A stretch of DNA of 36,854 nucleotides. It comes from Actinomadura sp. 7K507 (GTDB taxonomy: Bacteria; Actinomycetota; Actinomycetes; Streptosporangiales; Streptosporangiaceae). The notes below the pieces were generated by a model. That model was not told the origin of the DNA. It did not search any database and saw only the letters and a list, made by a program, of their open reading frames with translations. The stretch spans positions 1 through 36,854 of the forward strand of contig NZ_SMKK01000080.1 of NCBI RefSeq assembly GCF_004348425.1, written 5' to 3'. Of the stretch, positions 17,421-25,237 are shown piece after piece. The number at the start of each line of letters is the position of its first letter. Position 1 is the first letter of the stretch. The position numbers and the translations under genes are program-made.

Positions 17421-17461
17421 ACTCACTCGGTGTATGTATTGAGTGTATAGTGTGCCGCATG
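17421..17461 (+). promoter_or_regulatory. PadR-operon promoter with inverted repeat
   Basis: TATAGT (17446-17451) is a strong -10 box 7 nt before the ATG at 17459, suggesting a leaderless mRNA. An inverted repeat CACTC (17424-17428) with GAGTG (17441-17445) overlaps the promoter core, and GTGTAT repeats flank it; this is a likely PadR autoregulatory operator. This stretch is AT-richer than its surroundings. Confidence 0.65.
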
Positions 17462-17989
17462 TCGACTCCGCTGGTTCTGCTCGCCTTGCTCGAAGGGCGG
17501 GCCAAGCACGGGTACGAGTTGAAGCGGGAGCACGACGAGCGGCTTCCGGGGGCCAAGCCACTGCCGTACGGGCAGGTCTACTCGACGTTGCAGCGGCTGG
17601 AACGCGATGGGCTCGTGGTCGTCGCCGAGGTCGTCCAGGACGGGGGGCCCGAGCGCACGCTGTACGAGTTGACCCCCGCGGGCACCGAGAGGATGCGGGC
17701 GTGGCTCGCCGAGACGGAGCCGCCCCTGCCCTACGTCGGCGGTGCGCTGTTCGCCCGGGTGATCATGGCGTTGGTGGCCGGTGGGGACGCGCGTGCCGCG
17801 CTGGATCGGCAGCGCGCCGCCCACCTTGACCGCATGCGTGAGCTGACCCGCGCGAAGGCGGACCCCGGCGCGTCCACGGCCGCGGTCCTGGCCGCCGACT
17901 ACGCCCTGTTCCATCTGGACGCCGACCTGCGGTGGATGGAGCTGGCCGTGCACCGCCTCGCCGATCTGACCGAGGAGATCAGCCGATGA
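17459..17989 (+). CDS. PadR-family transcriptional regulator
   Basis: 176 residues. The N-terminal winged helix is STPLVLLALLEGRAKHGYEL, with YGQVYSTLQRLERDGLV as recognition helix and wing, and TLYELTPAGTERMRAWL following; the C-terminal half is a dimerising helical domain of the Vir_act_alpha_C type. PadR proteins often repress an adjacent transporter and are released by a drug or lipid-like compound. Its stop overlaps the next start (ATGA), so it is the first gene of a PadR-ATPase-permease operon. The leaderless start and overlapping inverted repeat support autoregulation. Confidence 0.93.
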   Translation: MSTPLVLLALLEGRAKHGYELKREHDERLPGAKPLPYGQVYSTLQRLERDGLVVVAEVVQDGGPERTLYELTPAGTERMRAWLAETEPPLPYVGGALFARVIMALVAGGDARAALDRQRAAHLDRMRELTRAKADPGASTAAVLAADYALFHLDADLRWMELAVHRLADLTEEISR

Positions 17990-18666
17990 GCCCACTGCTG
18001 CAAGCACGCGATGTCAGCAAGACGTTCGGCCGGACACGGGCGCTGCGAGGCGCGTCCCTGGCGATCGGCACCGGAGAGATCGTGGCGATCTCCGGCCCGA
18101 GCGGCTCGGGCAAGAGCACGCTGCTGCACTGCCTGGCCGGGATCTTCGTCCCCGATGACGGCGAGATCCACTACGGCGAGACGCGCCTCGATGGGCTGGA
18201 CGCGGACGCCCGGACCCGGCTGCGACGGGAGGCGTTCGGCATCGTCTTCCAGTTCGGCGGGCTGGTTCCGGAGCTGACCGCCGCGGAGAACGTGGCCGTC
18301 GCGCTCATGTTCGGCGGGGTCGGCCGGGCGGAGGCGTCCGCGACCGCGCTGGACTGGCTGGGCCGCTTCGGGGCGGACGGCTGCGCGCGACTGCGGCCCG
18401 GCGATTTGTCCGGCGGCCAGGCGCAGCGGGTCGCCATGGCGCGGGCGCTGGCCCACGGACCCAAGGTGGTCTTCGCCGACGAGCCCACCGGCGCGCTCGA
18501 CAGCGTCGCGGGCGAGAAGGTGCTCGGACTGCTGATCGGTACGGCGAGGGAGCGCGGCGCCACCGTCGTCCTGGTCACGCACGACAACCGGATCGCCGCC
18601 TTCGCCGACCGCGAGATCGTGGTGCGCGACGGCACCGTGGCCGAGGCGCCGGCGGTGACCCGATGA
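17986..18666 (+). CDS. ABC transporter ATP-binding protein (MacB/LolD type)
   Basis: 226 residues. Walker A is GPSGSGKST, the Q-loop lies in VFQFGGLVPELTA, the signature is LSGGQ, Walker B is VVFADEPTGALD and the H-loop is VTHD. The DEPTGALD form and its FtsX-like partner place it in the MacB/LolD/BceA group, which mostly exports or detaches lipids, peptides and antibiotics from the membrane. It overlaps the PadR gene by 4 nt (ATGA) and the permease gene likewise, so the three are tightly coupled. Confidence 0.93.
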   Translation: MSPLLQARDVSKTFGRTRALRGASLAIGTGEIVAISGPSGSGKSTLLHCLAGIFVPDDGEIHYGETRLDGLDADARTRLRREAFGIVFQFGGLVPELTAAENVAVALMFGGVGRAEASATALDWLGRFGADGCARLRPGDLSGGQAQRVAMARALAHGPKVVFADEPTGALDSVAGEKVLGLLIGTARERGATVVLVTHDNRIAAFADREIVVRDGTVAEAPAVTR

Positions 18667-20024
18667 CCGGGGGCGGGCCGCGCGTCCTGTTCGCCGTCGC
18701 CGCGATGCTGGCCCGCGGCACCTCGCGCGCCGAGCGGCGGCGGCGCCGGCTGCTGACCTCCGGTGCGGCCCTGGCCACGTTCTTCCTGCTCGGCGCGGTG
18801 AACCTGCTGCTGATACGGGGCACGACCCAGACCCGGTGGGCCGGCCTGGTCAGCGAGGAGGAACTGCGGCCGGGCACCGCGTTCGCGCTGGCGCTGCTCG
18901 TCGTCCCGGTGCTGGCGCTGCTGTACCAGGCCGGACGGGTCGCGCAGGCCACCCAGGAGCGGCGGCTGGCGGCGCTGCGGCTCGCCGGCGCCACACCGGC
19001 GGACGTCCGCCTGCTGGGCGCGGTCGAGGCGCTCCGCGTCGGCACGGTCGGGGCGGTCGTCGGCGGTGTCGCCTACGTGTCCGGGCAGCAGATGACGATG
19101 GCCGCACTCGGCGTGCGCGATACCGCCAAGTACGCGATCCCGCCCTGGTCGGTCCCGGCCGTCCTGGTCCTGGTGGTGGCCGCGGCGGCGGCGATCAGCC
19201 TGCCGGCGTCCCGCCATGTCGTGGTCTCGCCGCTGAGCGTCGCCCGGCGTGCGTCCCGTCCCCGGCCGTCCGCGTACACGATGCTCCCGCTCGCCATCGG
19301 GGTGCCGCTGATGGTCGCGGGCGGGTTCGCCGGGGGCGTGGACAAGGTCGGGGTGCCGCTGTTCTTCCTCGGCGCCGTCGCCACCGTCGTCGGCGCGGCG
19401 GCGGGCGCCAGCCGGGTGATCCTGGAATCGGCCCGCCTGGCCGGCCGCTGGGCCCGTACCCCCGAGACGCTTCTGGCGGCGCGTGCTCTGGAGGCCGACC
19501 CCCGCGCCGTGGGCCGCACCATGGCGGTCGTCGGCCTGGTCGTCGCCTTCGGCGCGGGCACAGGTGCCTTCACATGGGAGGTGATCCGGACCAGGGACAT
19601 CTTCGGCGACGCCGCTGAGAGGTTCTGGCTGGTCAGCCTCGGCCTCACCTACCTGGCGCTGCTGTTCGCCCTGCTCGTGGCGGTCACCGCGCTGGTGGTG
19701 CACCGGGCGGAGACGCTGCTGGAGGGCGGCCGCTCGACGGCGGCCCTGGCCGCGATCGGGGCCCCGGTGGCGTCCCTGCGCCGGGCGGCGCTGCGCCAGA
19801 CGCTGATCGCGGCGACCCCGGTCTGCGCGATCGGCGCCCTGAGTGCGTCCATCGGTATGACACCGGTCAACTTCGCGGACCCCGACCTGCCAACGATCAC
19901 CTGGGCCGCCGGTCACGCCCTGCTGATGATCGTGCTCGCGGTGACGGCCGCGGCCGCCGTGACGGCCCTGTCGAGCCGTCTCCTCACCCGCGCCGCAGCC
20001 CCGACCCACCTCCGCACCGAATAA
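18663..20024 (+). CDS. FtsX-like ABC transporter permease
   Basis: 453 residues with many hydrophobic helices, e.g. ALATFFLLGAVNLLLI, FALALLVVPVLALLYQ, LTYLALLFALLVAVTALVV and a final ALLMIVLAVTAAAAVTAL. ATQERRLAALRLAGATPADV and a later STAALAAIGAPVASLRRAAL are the cytoplasmic coupling-helix motifs of FtsX-domain permeases, present twice as in BceB-like proteins. It works with the preceding ATPase. The substrate is unknown; the PadR regulator and domain type make an antimicrobial or lipid substrate plausible. Confidence 0.88.
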   Translation: MTGGGPRVLFAVAAMLARGTSRAERRRRRLLTSGAALATFFLLGAVNLLLIRGTTQTRWAGLVSEEELRPGTAFALALLVVPVLALLYQAGRVAQATQERRLAALRLAGATPADVRLLGAVEALRVGTVGAVVGGVAYVSGQQMTMAALGVRDTAKYAIPPWSVPAVLVLVVAAAAAISLPASRHVVVSPLSVARRASRPRPSAYTMLPLAIGVPLMVAGGFAGGVDKVGVPLFFLGAVATVVGAAAGASRVILESARLAGRWARTPETLLAARALEADPRAVGRTMAVVGLVVAFGAGTGAFTWEVIRTRDIFGDAAERFWLVSLGLTYLALLFALLVAVTALVVHRAETLLEGGRSTAALAAIGAPVASLRRAALRQTLIAATPVCAIGALSASIGMTPVNFADPDLPTITWAAGHALLMIVLAVTAAAAVTALSSRLLTRAAAPTHLRTE

Positions 20025-20170
20025 CAGAACCTCGCACCGAAGAGCCGGAATCGCGTCGGACGCCTGACCGTCGCGCCGGATCGGCGGGCGCCGTGCCGTG
20101 AAGCCGGACGCACGCGGGGATCTCCCACCCCGGGCTCGTCCACGAAAACCAAAAAAAATCTGGGTGAGGA

Positions 20171-20197
20171 TGTCGAGAACCCGCGGGCGGCTTCGTC
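20171..20197 (+). promoter_or_regulatory. ECF42-type promoter
   Basis: TGTCGA (20171-20176), a 17-nt spacer and CGTC (20194-20197) fit the -35/-10 pattern reported for ECF42 sigma factors (TGTCGA and CGA/TC). It lies 50 bp upstream of the DGPF gene and its ECF42 partner, implying positive autoregulation. Confidence 0.7.
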
Positions 20198-20247
20198 CCC
20201 GGTGTGAACGCGGCCAGAATGGGCGCATCAGCACTGGGGAGAACACG

Positions 20248-20655
20248 ATGGCTAAGTACCTGCTGCTCAAGCACTACCGCGGCGCTCCGGCTTCGGTCAA
20301 CGACGTGCCGATGGACCAGTGGACGCCGGAGGAGGTCTCGGCGCACGTCCAGTACATGAACGACTTCGCGGCCCGGCTGGAGGAGACCGGCGAGTACGTC
20401 GACAGCCAGGCTCTCGCGCCCGGGGGGACGTTCGTCCGGTACGACGGCGAGGGCCGGTCACCGGTCACCGACGGCCCGTTCGCCGAGACCAAGGACCTCA
20501 TCGCCGGCTGGATGGTGATCGACGTCGACACCTACGAGCGGGCCGTCGAGCTGGCCGGTGAGCTGTCGGCCGCTCCCGGCGCGGGCGGCAAGCCGATCCA
20601 CGAGTGGCTCGAACTGCGTCCGTTCCTGACCGAGCCGCCCACCATCACGGAGTGA
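20248..20655 (+). CDS. DGPF/YCII-domain protein, ECF42 partner
   Basis: 135 residues. A single YCII-like alpha/beta domain starts KYLLLKHYRG and carries the VTDGPFAETKDLIAGW motif that names the DGPF family; the fold is ferredoxin-like and related to muconolactone isomerase. The ATG at 20248 follows GGGGAG. DGPF genes are the standard neighbours and targets of ECF42 sigma factors, and here the stop overlaps the sigma gene's GTG start (GTGA). The biochemical role of DGPF proteins is not established. The promoter at 20171 matches the ECF42 motif. Confidence 0.92.
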   Translation: MAKYLLLKHYRGAPASVNDVPMDQWTPEEVSAHVQYMNDFAARLEETGEYVDSQALAPGGTFVRYDGEGRSPVTDGPFAETKDLIAGWMVIDVDTYERAVELAGELSAAPGAGGKPIHEWLELRPFLTEPPTITE

Positions 20656-21809
20656 CCGCTCGCATGGACGAGGCCCTGCTGAGGAGCCTCACACCGGACG
20701 TCCTCGGGATCCTCGTCCGCCGCGGAGCCGGCTTCGCGGCGGCCGAGGACGCCGTGCAGGACGCCCTGGTCGAGGCGATCCGGGTCTGGCCGGACGACCC
20801 GCCGCGGGACGCGAAAGGCTGGCTGATCACCGCGGCCTGGCGCAAGTTCCTCGACGCGACCCGGGCGGACGCCGCCCGCCGCAGGCGGGAGGACGCCGTC
20901 GACGAGGAACCGGCGCCGGGCCCCGCGCCCGAGTCGGACGACACGCTCCAGTTGTACTTCCTGTGCGGCCACCCGTCGCTGACGCCGTCGTCCGCGGTCG
21001 CGCTCACGCTGCGCGCCGTCGGCGGGCTGACCACCCGCCAGATCGCCCAGGCCTACCTGGTGCCGGAGGCGACCATGGCGCAGCGCATCAGCCGGGCGAA
21101 GCGCACCGTCTCCGGCGTGCGGTTCGATCAGCCCGGCGACGTCGCCACCGTGCTGCGCGTCCTGTACCTGGTCTTCAACGAGGGATACTCCGGTGACGTC
21201 GACCTGGCCGCCGAGGCCATCCGGCTCACCCGGCGGCTCGCGGCCACGATCGATCATCCCGAGGTGGCGGGCCTGCTCGCCCTCATGATGCTCCACCATG
21301 CCCGCCGCGCCGCCCGGACCGCGCCCGACGGCTCTCTCGTGCCGCTCGCCGAGCAGGACCGCACCCGGTGGGACACCGACTCGATCGCCGAGGGCATCGA
21401 GATCCTCCAGGCGGCCCTCGCCCGCGACAGGCTGGGCGAGTTCCAGGCCCAGGCCGCCATCGCGGCACTGCACGCCGATGCGCTCACCGCCGAGGAGACC
21501 GACTGGGTACAGATCGTCGAGTGGTACGACGAGCTCGTGCGCCTGACCGACAGCCCGGTCGTCCGGCTCAACAGGGCGGTGGCCGTCGGCGAGGCCGACG
21601 GACCGCGCGCCGGCCTGGCCGCGCTCGCGACGCTGGACGACTCATTGCCCCGCCACACCGCGGTGGCCGCCTACCTCTACGAGCGCGACGGCGACCTTGA
21701 GAAAGCGGCACGGCTCTACGTCGAGGCGGCGGAACGGGCACCCAACCTGCCCGAGCGAGCCCACCTGACCCGCCAGGCCGCCCGCCTCAACACCGATCGG
21801 AGCCGCTGA
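20652..21809 (+). CDS. ECF42-group RNA polymerase sigma factor with C-terminal TPR-like extension
   Basis: 385 residues from a GTG overlapping the DGPF stop; an ATG at 20664 is possible. Sigma2 covers about 10-80 (AAEDAVQDALVEAIRVWP) and sigma4 about 120-165 (TTRQIAQAYLVPEATMAQRI). The last 200 residues are a helical TPR-like domain typical of ECF42, with YLVFNEGYSG, LNRAVAVGEADG and a final EKAARLYVEAAERA repeat. No anti-sigma gene adjoins it; ECF42 factors are thought to be controlled through their extension rather than by an anti-sigma factor. The signal is unknown. Confidence 0.93.
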   Translation: MTARMDEALLRSLTPDVLGILVRRGAGFAAAEDAVQDALVEAIRVWPDDPPRDAKGWLITAAWRKFLDATRADAARRRREDAVDEEPAPGPAPESDDTLQLYFLCGHPSLTPSSAVALTLRAVGGLTTRQIAQAYLVPEATMAQRISRAKRTVSGVRFDQPGDVATVLRVLYLVFNEGYSGDVDLAAEAIRLTRRLAATIDHPEVAGLLALMMLHHARRAARTAPDGSLVPLAEQDRTRWDTDSIAEGIEILQAALARDRLGEFQAQAAIAALHADALTAEETDWVQIVEWYDELVRLTDSPVVRLNRAVAVGEADGPRAGLAALATLDDSLPRHTAVAAYLYERDGDLEKAARLYVEAAERAPNLPERAHLTRQAARLNTDRSR

Positions 21810-21819
21810 CGGCCCACGC

Positions 21820-22401
21820 TCAGCGACTCAAGGACTTGACGTCGATGTCCATCGGGAATGGAACGTCGAGTTTGAGCCGGTCACGAGCGATCGCGGTCTC
21901 CACATAGGCGCCGATCGTGCCGAGTTCCAGGACGTGGATCACAGGGTTACCAAACTCGTTCTCCACCAGCCAGAAGTGCTGAATGCCGGCCTCGGCATAC
22001 TTGTCGCGCTTGGTCGTGCGGTCACGCTCCTCGGATTCCTTGGAGACGATCTCAACGACCAGGACGACCTCTTCCGATAGGAAAAAGGTCCGGCGTCCCT
22101 CCGGGTCCGCCACTTGAGGACGAATCGCGATCACGTCGGGTTCCGGGCGCTGGCGACGACCGAGTTTGACGGTCATCTCCGTGTTGATCTCGACATCACC
22201 GGGGGCGTGGTCTCGCAACGCGGCCGCGAGCTGCCACATCACTTTGCTGTGGAAGTTCGTCCGGGGGGACATCATGATGAGCGCTCCGTCGATCATTTCC
22301 ATGCGTGGCGCGCTGGGGGGCAGCTCATCCAGGTGCTCGGCGGTCCACCCTTCGGGCGGGGGGCGTAGCCACTCAGGAATCGACTCGGCGTCGATAGCCA
22401 T
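21820..22401 (-). CDS. Uma2-family (DUF820) putative endonuclease
   Basis: 193 residues. The Uma2 fold is a PD-(D/E)xK nuclease-like domain: MEMIDGALIMMSP, EPDVIAI (the Asp) and VVLVVEIVSKES (Glu and Lys-like position), then DKYAEAGIQHFWLVE. Many actinobacteria carry dozens of such genes with no proven function, and a restriction role is not established. The ATG is followed by a standard N-terminus (TAEHLDELPP). It is convergent with the ECF42 gene, 10 nt apart, and its codons look slightly less GC-biased than its neighbours', which might suggest later acquisition. Confidence 0.88.
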   Translation of the reverse strand: MAIDAESIPEWLRPPPEGWTAEHLDELPPSAPRMEMIDGALIMMSPRTNFHSKVMWQLAAALRDHAPGDVEINTEMTVKLGRRQRPEPDVIAIRPQVADPEGRRTFFLSEEVVLVVEIVSKESEERDRTTKRDKYAEAGIQHFWLVENEFGNPVIHVLELGTIGAYVETAIARDRLKLDVPFPMDIDVKSLSR

Positions 22402-22475
22402 GACATCCTCCTACGTCGTCAAAGCGATCGTACGGTGACACGCCGTGTTCAGATCCGGTGTCGGCGCGGCCGTGG

Positions 22476-23354
22476 TCAGGTGGGGAGGGCGTAGCGGCCG
22501 TCGTCCAGGGGGTCTACCAGGCCGTCGGCTATCAGGGCGTCCAGGGCGCGTTCGCGTTGGGGGGCGTCGGACCAGACGACGTCCAGGGCCGGTTTGGTGA
22601 CGGGGCCTTCGGCGTCGCGGAGGACGGCGAGGATGCGGCCCCGGCACTGCCGGTCGGTGCCCGCGTACGTCTGGCCCCGGCGCGGCGGGCCGTCGTAGGC
22701 GGGACGGCCGGCCAGCCGCCACGCGCACGCGTCGAACACCGGGCAGTCGGCGCAGCGGGGCGTGCGGGCGGTGCAGACCAGCGCGCCCAGTTCCATGACG
22801 GCGACGGCCCAGCGGGCGGCGGTCGGGGGATCGAGGGGGAGGAGGCCCTCCGCGAGCTTCACCTCGGCCCTCGTCTGCGACTTCGGCGGGTACTCGTCGC
22901 CGGACAGGAGCCGGGCCAGGACGCGGCGGACGTTGGTGTCGAGCACGGCGTGACGCTGCTGGAACGCGAAACTGGCGACGGCGGCGGCGGTGTAGGCGCC
23001 GATGCCGGGGAGCGCGAGGAGGTCGTCGTGCGAGGAGGGGACGTCGCCGCCGTGCCGTTCGGTGATCGCGCGGGCGCTCTCGTGCAGGCGCAGCGCGCGG
23101 CGGGGGTAGCCGAGCCGCCCCCATGCGCGGACGGCCTCGCCGGAGGGCTCGCCCGCCAGCGCGGCGGGGGTGGGCCAGCGGGCCGTCCAGGCGTGCCAGA
23201 CGGGCAGGACGCGGGAGACCGGGGTCTGCTGGAGCATGATCTCGCTGACCAGGACGCCCCAGGGCGTCGCGTCCGGTGCCCGCCACGGGAGATCCCGGGC
23301 GTTCGACTCGTACCAGCCGAGGATCGGGGCGGTGTAGGCGGAGTTCGGTTTCAT
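22476..23354 (-). CDS. mutY: A/G-specific adenine glycosylase
   Basis: 292 residues. It removes adenine mispaired with 8-oxoguanine. The catalytic Glu38 is in SEIMLQQTPVSRV, the helix-hairpin-helix is LPGIGAYTAAAV (115-126), the catalytic Asp139 is in VLDTNVRRVL, and a [4Fe-4S] cluster is held by Cys194, Cys201, Cys204 and Cys210. The C-terminal 80 residues are short, as in other actinobacterial MutY proteins, rather than a full NUDIX-like 8-oxoG-reading domain. The ATG at 23354 is preferred over an in-frame start at 23414, because homologues begin close to the helix LGWYESNARDLPWR. Confidence 0.95.
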   Translation of the reverse strand: MKPNSAYTAPILGWYESNARDLPWRAPDATPWGVLVSEIMLQQTPVSRVLPVWHAWTARWPTPAALAGEPSGEAVRAWGRLGYPRRALRLHESARAITERHGGDVPSSHDDLLALPGIGAYTAAAVASFAFQQRHAVLDTNVRRVLARLLSGDEYPPKSQTRAEVKLAEGLLPLDPPTAARWAVAVMELGALVCTARTPRCADCPVFDACAWRLAGRPAYDGPPRRGQTYAGTDRQCRGRILAVLRDAEGPVTKPALDVVWSDAPQRERALDALIADGLVDPLDDGRYALPT

Positions 23355-23411
23355 GGCGCGCCGCCATTGTGGCAAGCGGCGGGTCGTCCCCTCTTTCCGG
23401 ATCGCTGATTG

Positions 23412-23426
23412 CATACTTAACGTATG
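23412..23426. promoter_or_regulatory. Inverted repeat at the start of the 23424 gene
   Basis: CATAC (23412-23416), five bases and GTATG (23422-23426) form an exact inverted repeat that includes the start codon and a TACTTA -10-like element. It lies between mutY and the rightward gene and could serve as an operator. Confidence 0.4.
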
Positions 23427-24035
23427 GGGGCAGGTACTGGACGTGACACGGACGGTTCTGGACTTGATCGATACTGGCGGCGTCGCGCGCTGGCCCTGGC
23501 CGGCGTGCTGTGCGGCGTCGGGCTACTGGCCTGGACCTGCACCGGGGACTCGGACGAACCGGTCCAGAACGCGGGCGCGGTCGAGAGCACGAGCCCGCCG
23601 CCACCGCCGACCGTGATGCCGACCGTCACCGTCACCACGACGGCCACGCCCGAGCCGGAAGCGGCGGACGACGGCGGCCCCTGCGAGGAGAAGAACCTCG
23701 TCTACAGCATGTCGGCGGAGGGGAAGACGTACTCGGGTTCGAGCAGTCCGGAGTTCCGGGTCACGGTCGTGAACACGGGGAGCGGCTCCTGCCAGTTCGG
23801 CCCGGAGTCGCTGGACGTGCGCATCACGTCGGGTTCGGACCGCATCTGGTCGTCCGCCGAATGCCGTGACGGGGACCCGTCCAAGGAGACCCTCAAGAGG
23901 GGCATCCCCTACGTCCAGACCGTCACCTGGGACCGCAAGCGGGGCTGCGACGGCGAGAGCACCGCCCGCCCCGGCACCTACGTGGCGGACCTGAAGGACA
24001 AGAAGACCAAGAAGCAGATCTTCCACCTCCGCTGA
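23424..24035 (+). CDS. Membrane-anchored extracytoplasmic protein of unknown function
   Basis: 203 residues. One hydrophobic segment (about 22-41, ALALAGVLCGVGLLAWTC) serves as signal anchor or lipoprotein-like signal; the Cys after LLAW could be lipidated but lacks a clear lipobox. A Pro/Thr-rich linker (about 52-75) leads to an exported beta-rich domain (about 82-203) with four Cys, probably two disulfides: PCEEKNLVYSM, SGSCQFGPESLDV, SAECRDGD and KRGCDGES. No family is recognised beyond general actinobacterial anchored proteins. It probably starts leaderless at the ATG and is convergent with disA, 6 nt apart. Confidence 0.75.
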   Translation: MGAGTGRDTDGSGLDRYWRRRALALAGVLCGVGLLAWTCTGDSDEPVQNAGAVESTSPPPPPTVMPTVTVTTTATPEPEAADDGGPCEEKNLVYSMSAEGKTYSGSSSPEFRVTVVNTGSGSCQFGPESLDVRITSGSDRIWSSAECRDGDPSKETLKRGIPYVQTVTWDRKRGCDGESTARPGTYVADLKDKKTKKQIFHLR

Positions 24036-24041
24036 CCTCGG

Positions 24042-25124
24042 CTAGACGTAACGTTCCAGGATCGAGGATTCGGCCAGGCGGGAGAGGCCCTCGCGGACGC
24101 TGCGGGCCCGGGATTCGCCCACGCCGCCGACGGCCTGGAGGTCGTCGATGCTGGCGGCCAGGAGTTTCTGCAGGCCGCCGAAGTGCTCGACGAGGCGTTC
24201 GACGACCATGCTCGGCAGCCGCGGGACCTTGGCCAGGAGGCGGAACCCCTTGGGGCTGACGGGCAGGTCGAGGGCGTCGGGGCCGGCGAAGCCCATCACC
24301 TCGGCGACGGTGGACAGGTCGAGCAGCTCGTTGGCCGTCAGCGTGTCCAGGGCCGAGAGGATGGCGGCGACGCCGCGGGCGCGGGTGTCGTCGGACGGGT
24401 AGTCGCGGACGATCAGCTCGCGGTCGACGTCGACGCCGGAGACCAGTTCGTCGAGCTGGAGGGACAGCAGCCGGCCGTCCGTGCCGAGTTCGACGACGTA
24501 GCCCTCGATCTCGTCGGCGATGCGGCGGACCATCTCGAGGCGCTGGACGACGGCGCTGACGTCCCGGACGGTGACGAGGTCCTCGATCTCCAGCGCCGAG
24601 AGGGTGCCGGACACCTCGTCGAGCCGCAGCTTGTAGCGCTCGAGCGTGGCGAGGGCCTGGTTGGCCTTGGACAGGATCGCCGCCGAGTCTTCGAGGACGT
24701 AGCGGATGCCGTCGAGGTACAGCGCGATGATGTGCATCGACTGGCTGACCGAGATGACCGGATAGACGGTCTGGCGGGCGACGCGTTCCGCGGTGCGGTG
24801 GCGGGTGCCCGACTCCTCGGTGGGGATGGTCGAGTCCGGCAGGAGCTGGACCGCGGCGCGGACGATGCGGCTGTGGCTGCCGTCGAGGACGATCGCGCCG
24901 TCCATCTTGGCGAGCTCGCGCAGCCGGGTGGCGGAGAACTCGACGTCCAGTTCGAAGCCGCCCGAGCACAGTTCCTCGATCGTCTTGTCGTAGCCGAGCA
25001 CGATCAGGCCGCCGGTGTGGCCCCGCAGGATCCGCTCCAGTCCGTCGCGAATCTGGGTGCCCGGGGCCACCGCGGCCAAGGTGGCGCGGCGTCGCTCGTC
25101 ATAACCCTTGTCGTGTGCTAGCAC
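24042..25124 (-). CDS. disA: DNA-integrity scanning protein, diadenylate cyclase (c-di-AMP synthase)
   Basis: 360 residues from a GTG preceded by GGGGGTC. The N-terminal DAC domain has the DGA motif at 75-77 and RHR at 108-110, the same positions as in characterised DisA, so two ATP should be joined to c-di-AMP. A coiled linker (about 150-280) and C-terminal HhH DNA-binding domain (KLLAASIDDLQAVGGVGESR) follow; DNA junctions inhibit the octamer's activity. It lies 113 nt after radA in the same orientation, as is usual in actinobacteria, linking DNA damage to c-di-AMP. The riboswitch at 6715-6905 is a likely target of the product. Confidence 0.97.
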   Translation of the reverse strand: MLAHDKGYDERRRATLAAVAPGTQIRDGLERILRGHTGGLIVLGYDKTIEELCSGGFELDVEFSATRLRELAKMDGAIVLDGSHSRIVRAAVQLLPDSTIPTEESGTRHRTAERVARQTVYPVISVSQSMHIIALYLDGIRYVLEDSAAILSKANQALATLERYKLRLDEVSGTLSALEIEDLVTVRDVSAVVQRLEMVRRIADEIEGYVVELGTDGRLLSLQLDELVSGVDVDRELIVRDYPSDDTRARGVAAILSALDTLTANELLDLSTVAEVMGFAGPDALDLPVSPKGFRLLAKVPRLPSMVVERLVEHFGGLQKLLAASIDDLQAVGGVGESRARSVREGLSRLAESSILERYV

Positions 25125-25237
25125 CTGACCCCCGGAGGTCGCTGGACGGCGCCAGTTTACCGAGGAGGGCGGCGCGCCGGTTCCTCCCCTGGTCGCAAGC
25201 GTGGGCCGCGTGGAGTAATACTCTGGCGGGACCCACG

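Noticed and set aside
18171..20270. Roughly 700-codon minus-strand frame across the ABC operon
   Set aside because: Composition is a shadow of the two coupled transporter genes on the plus strand.
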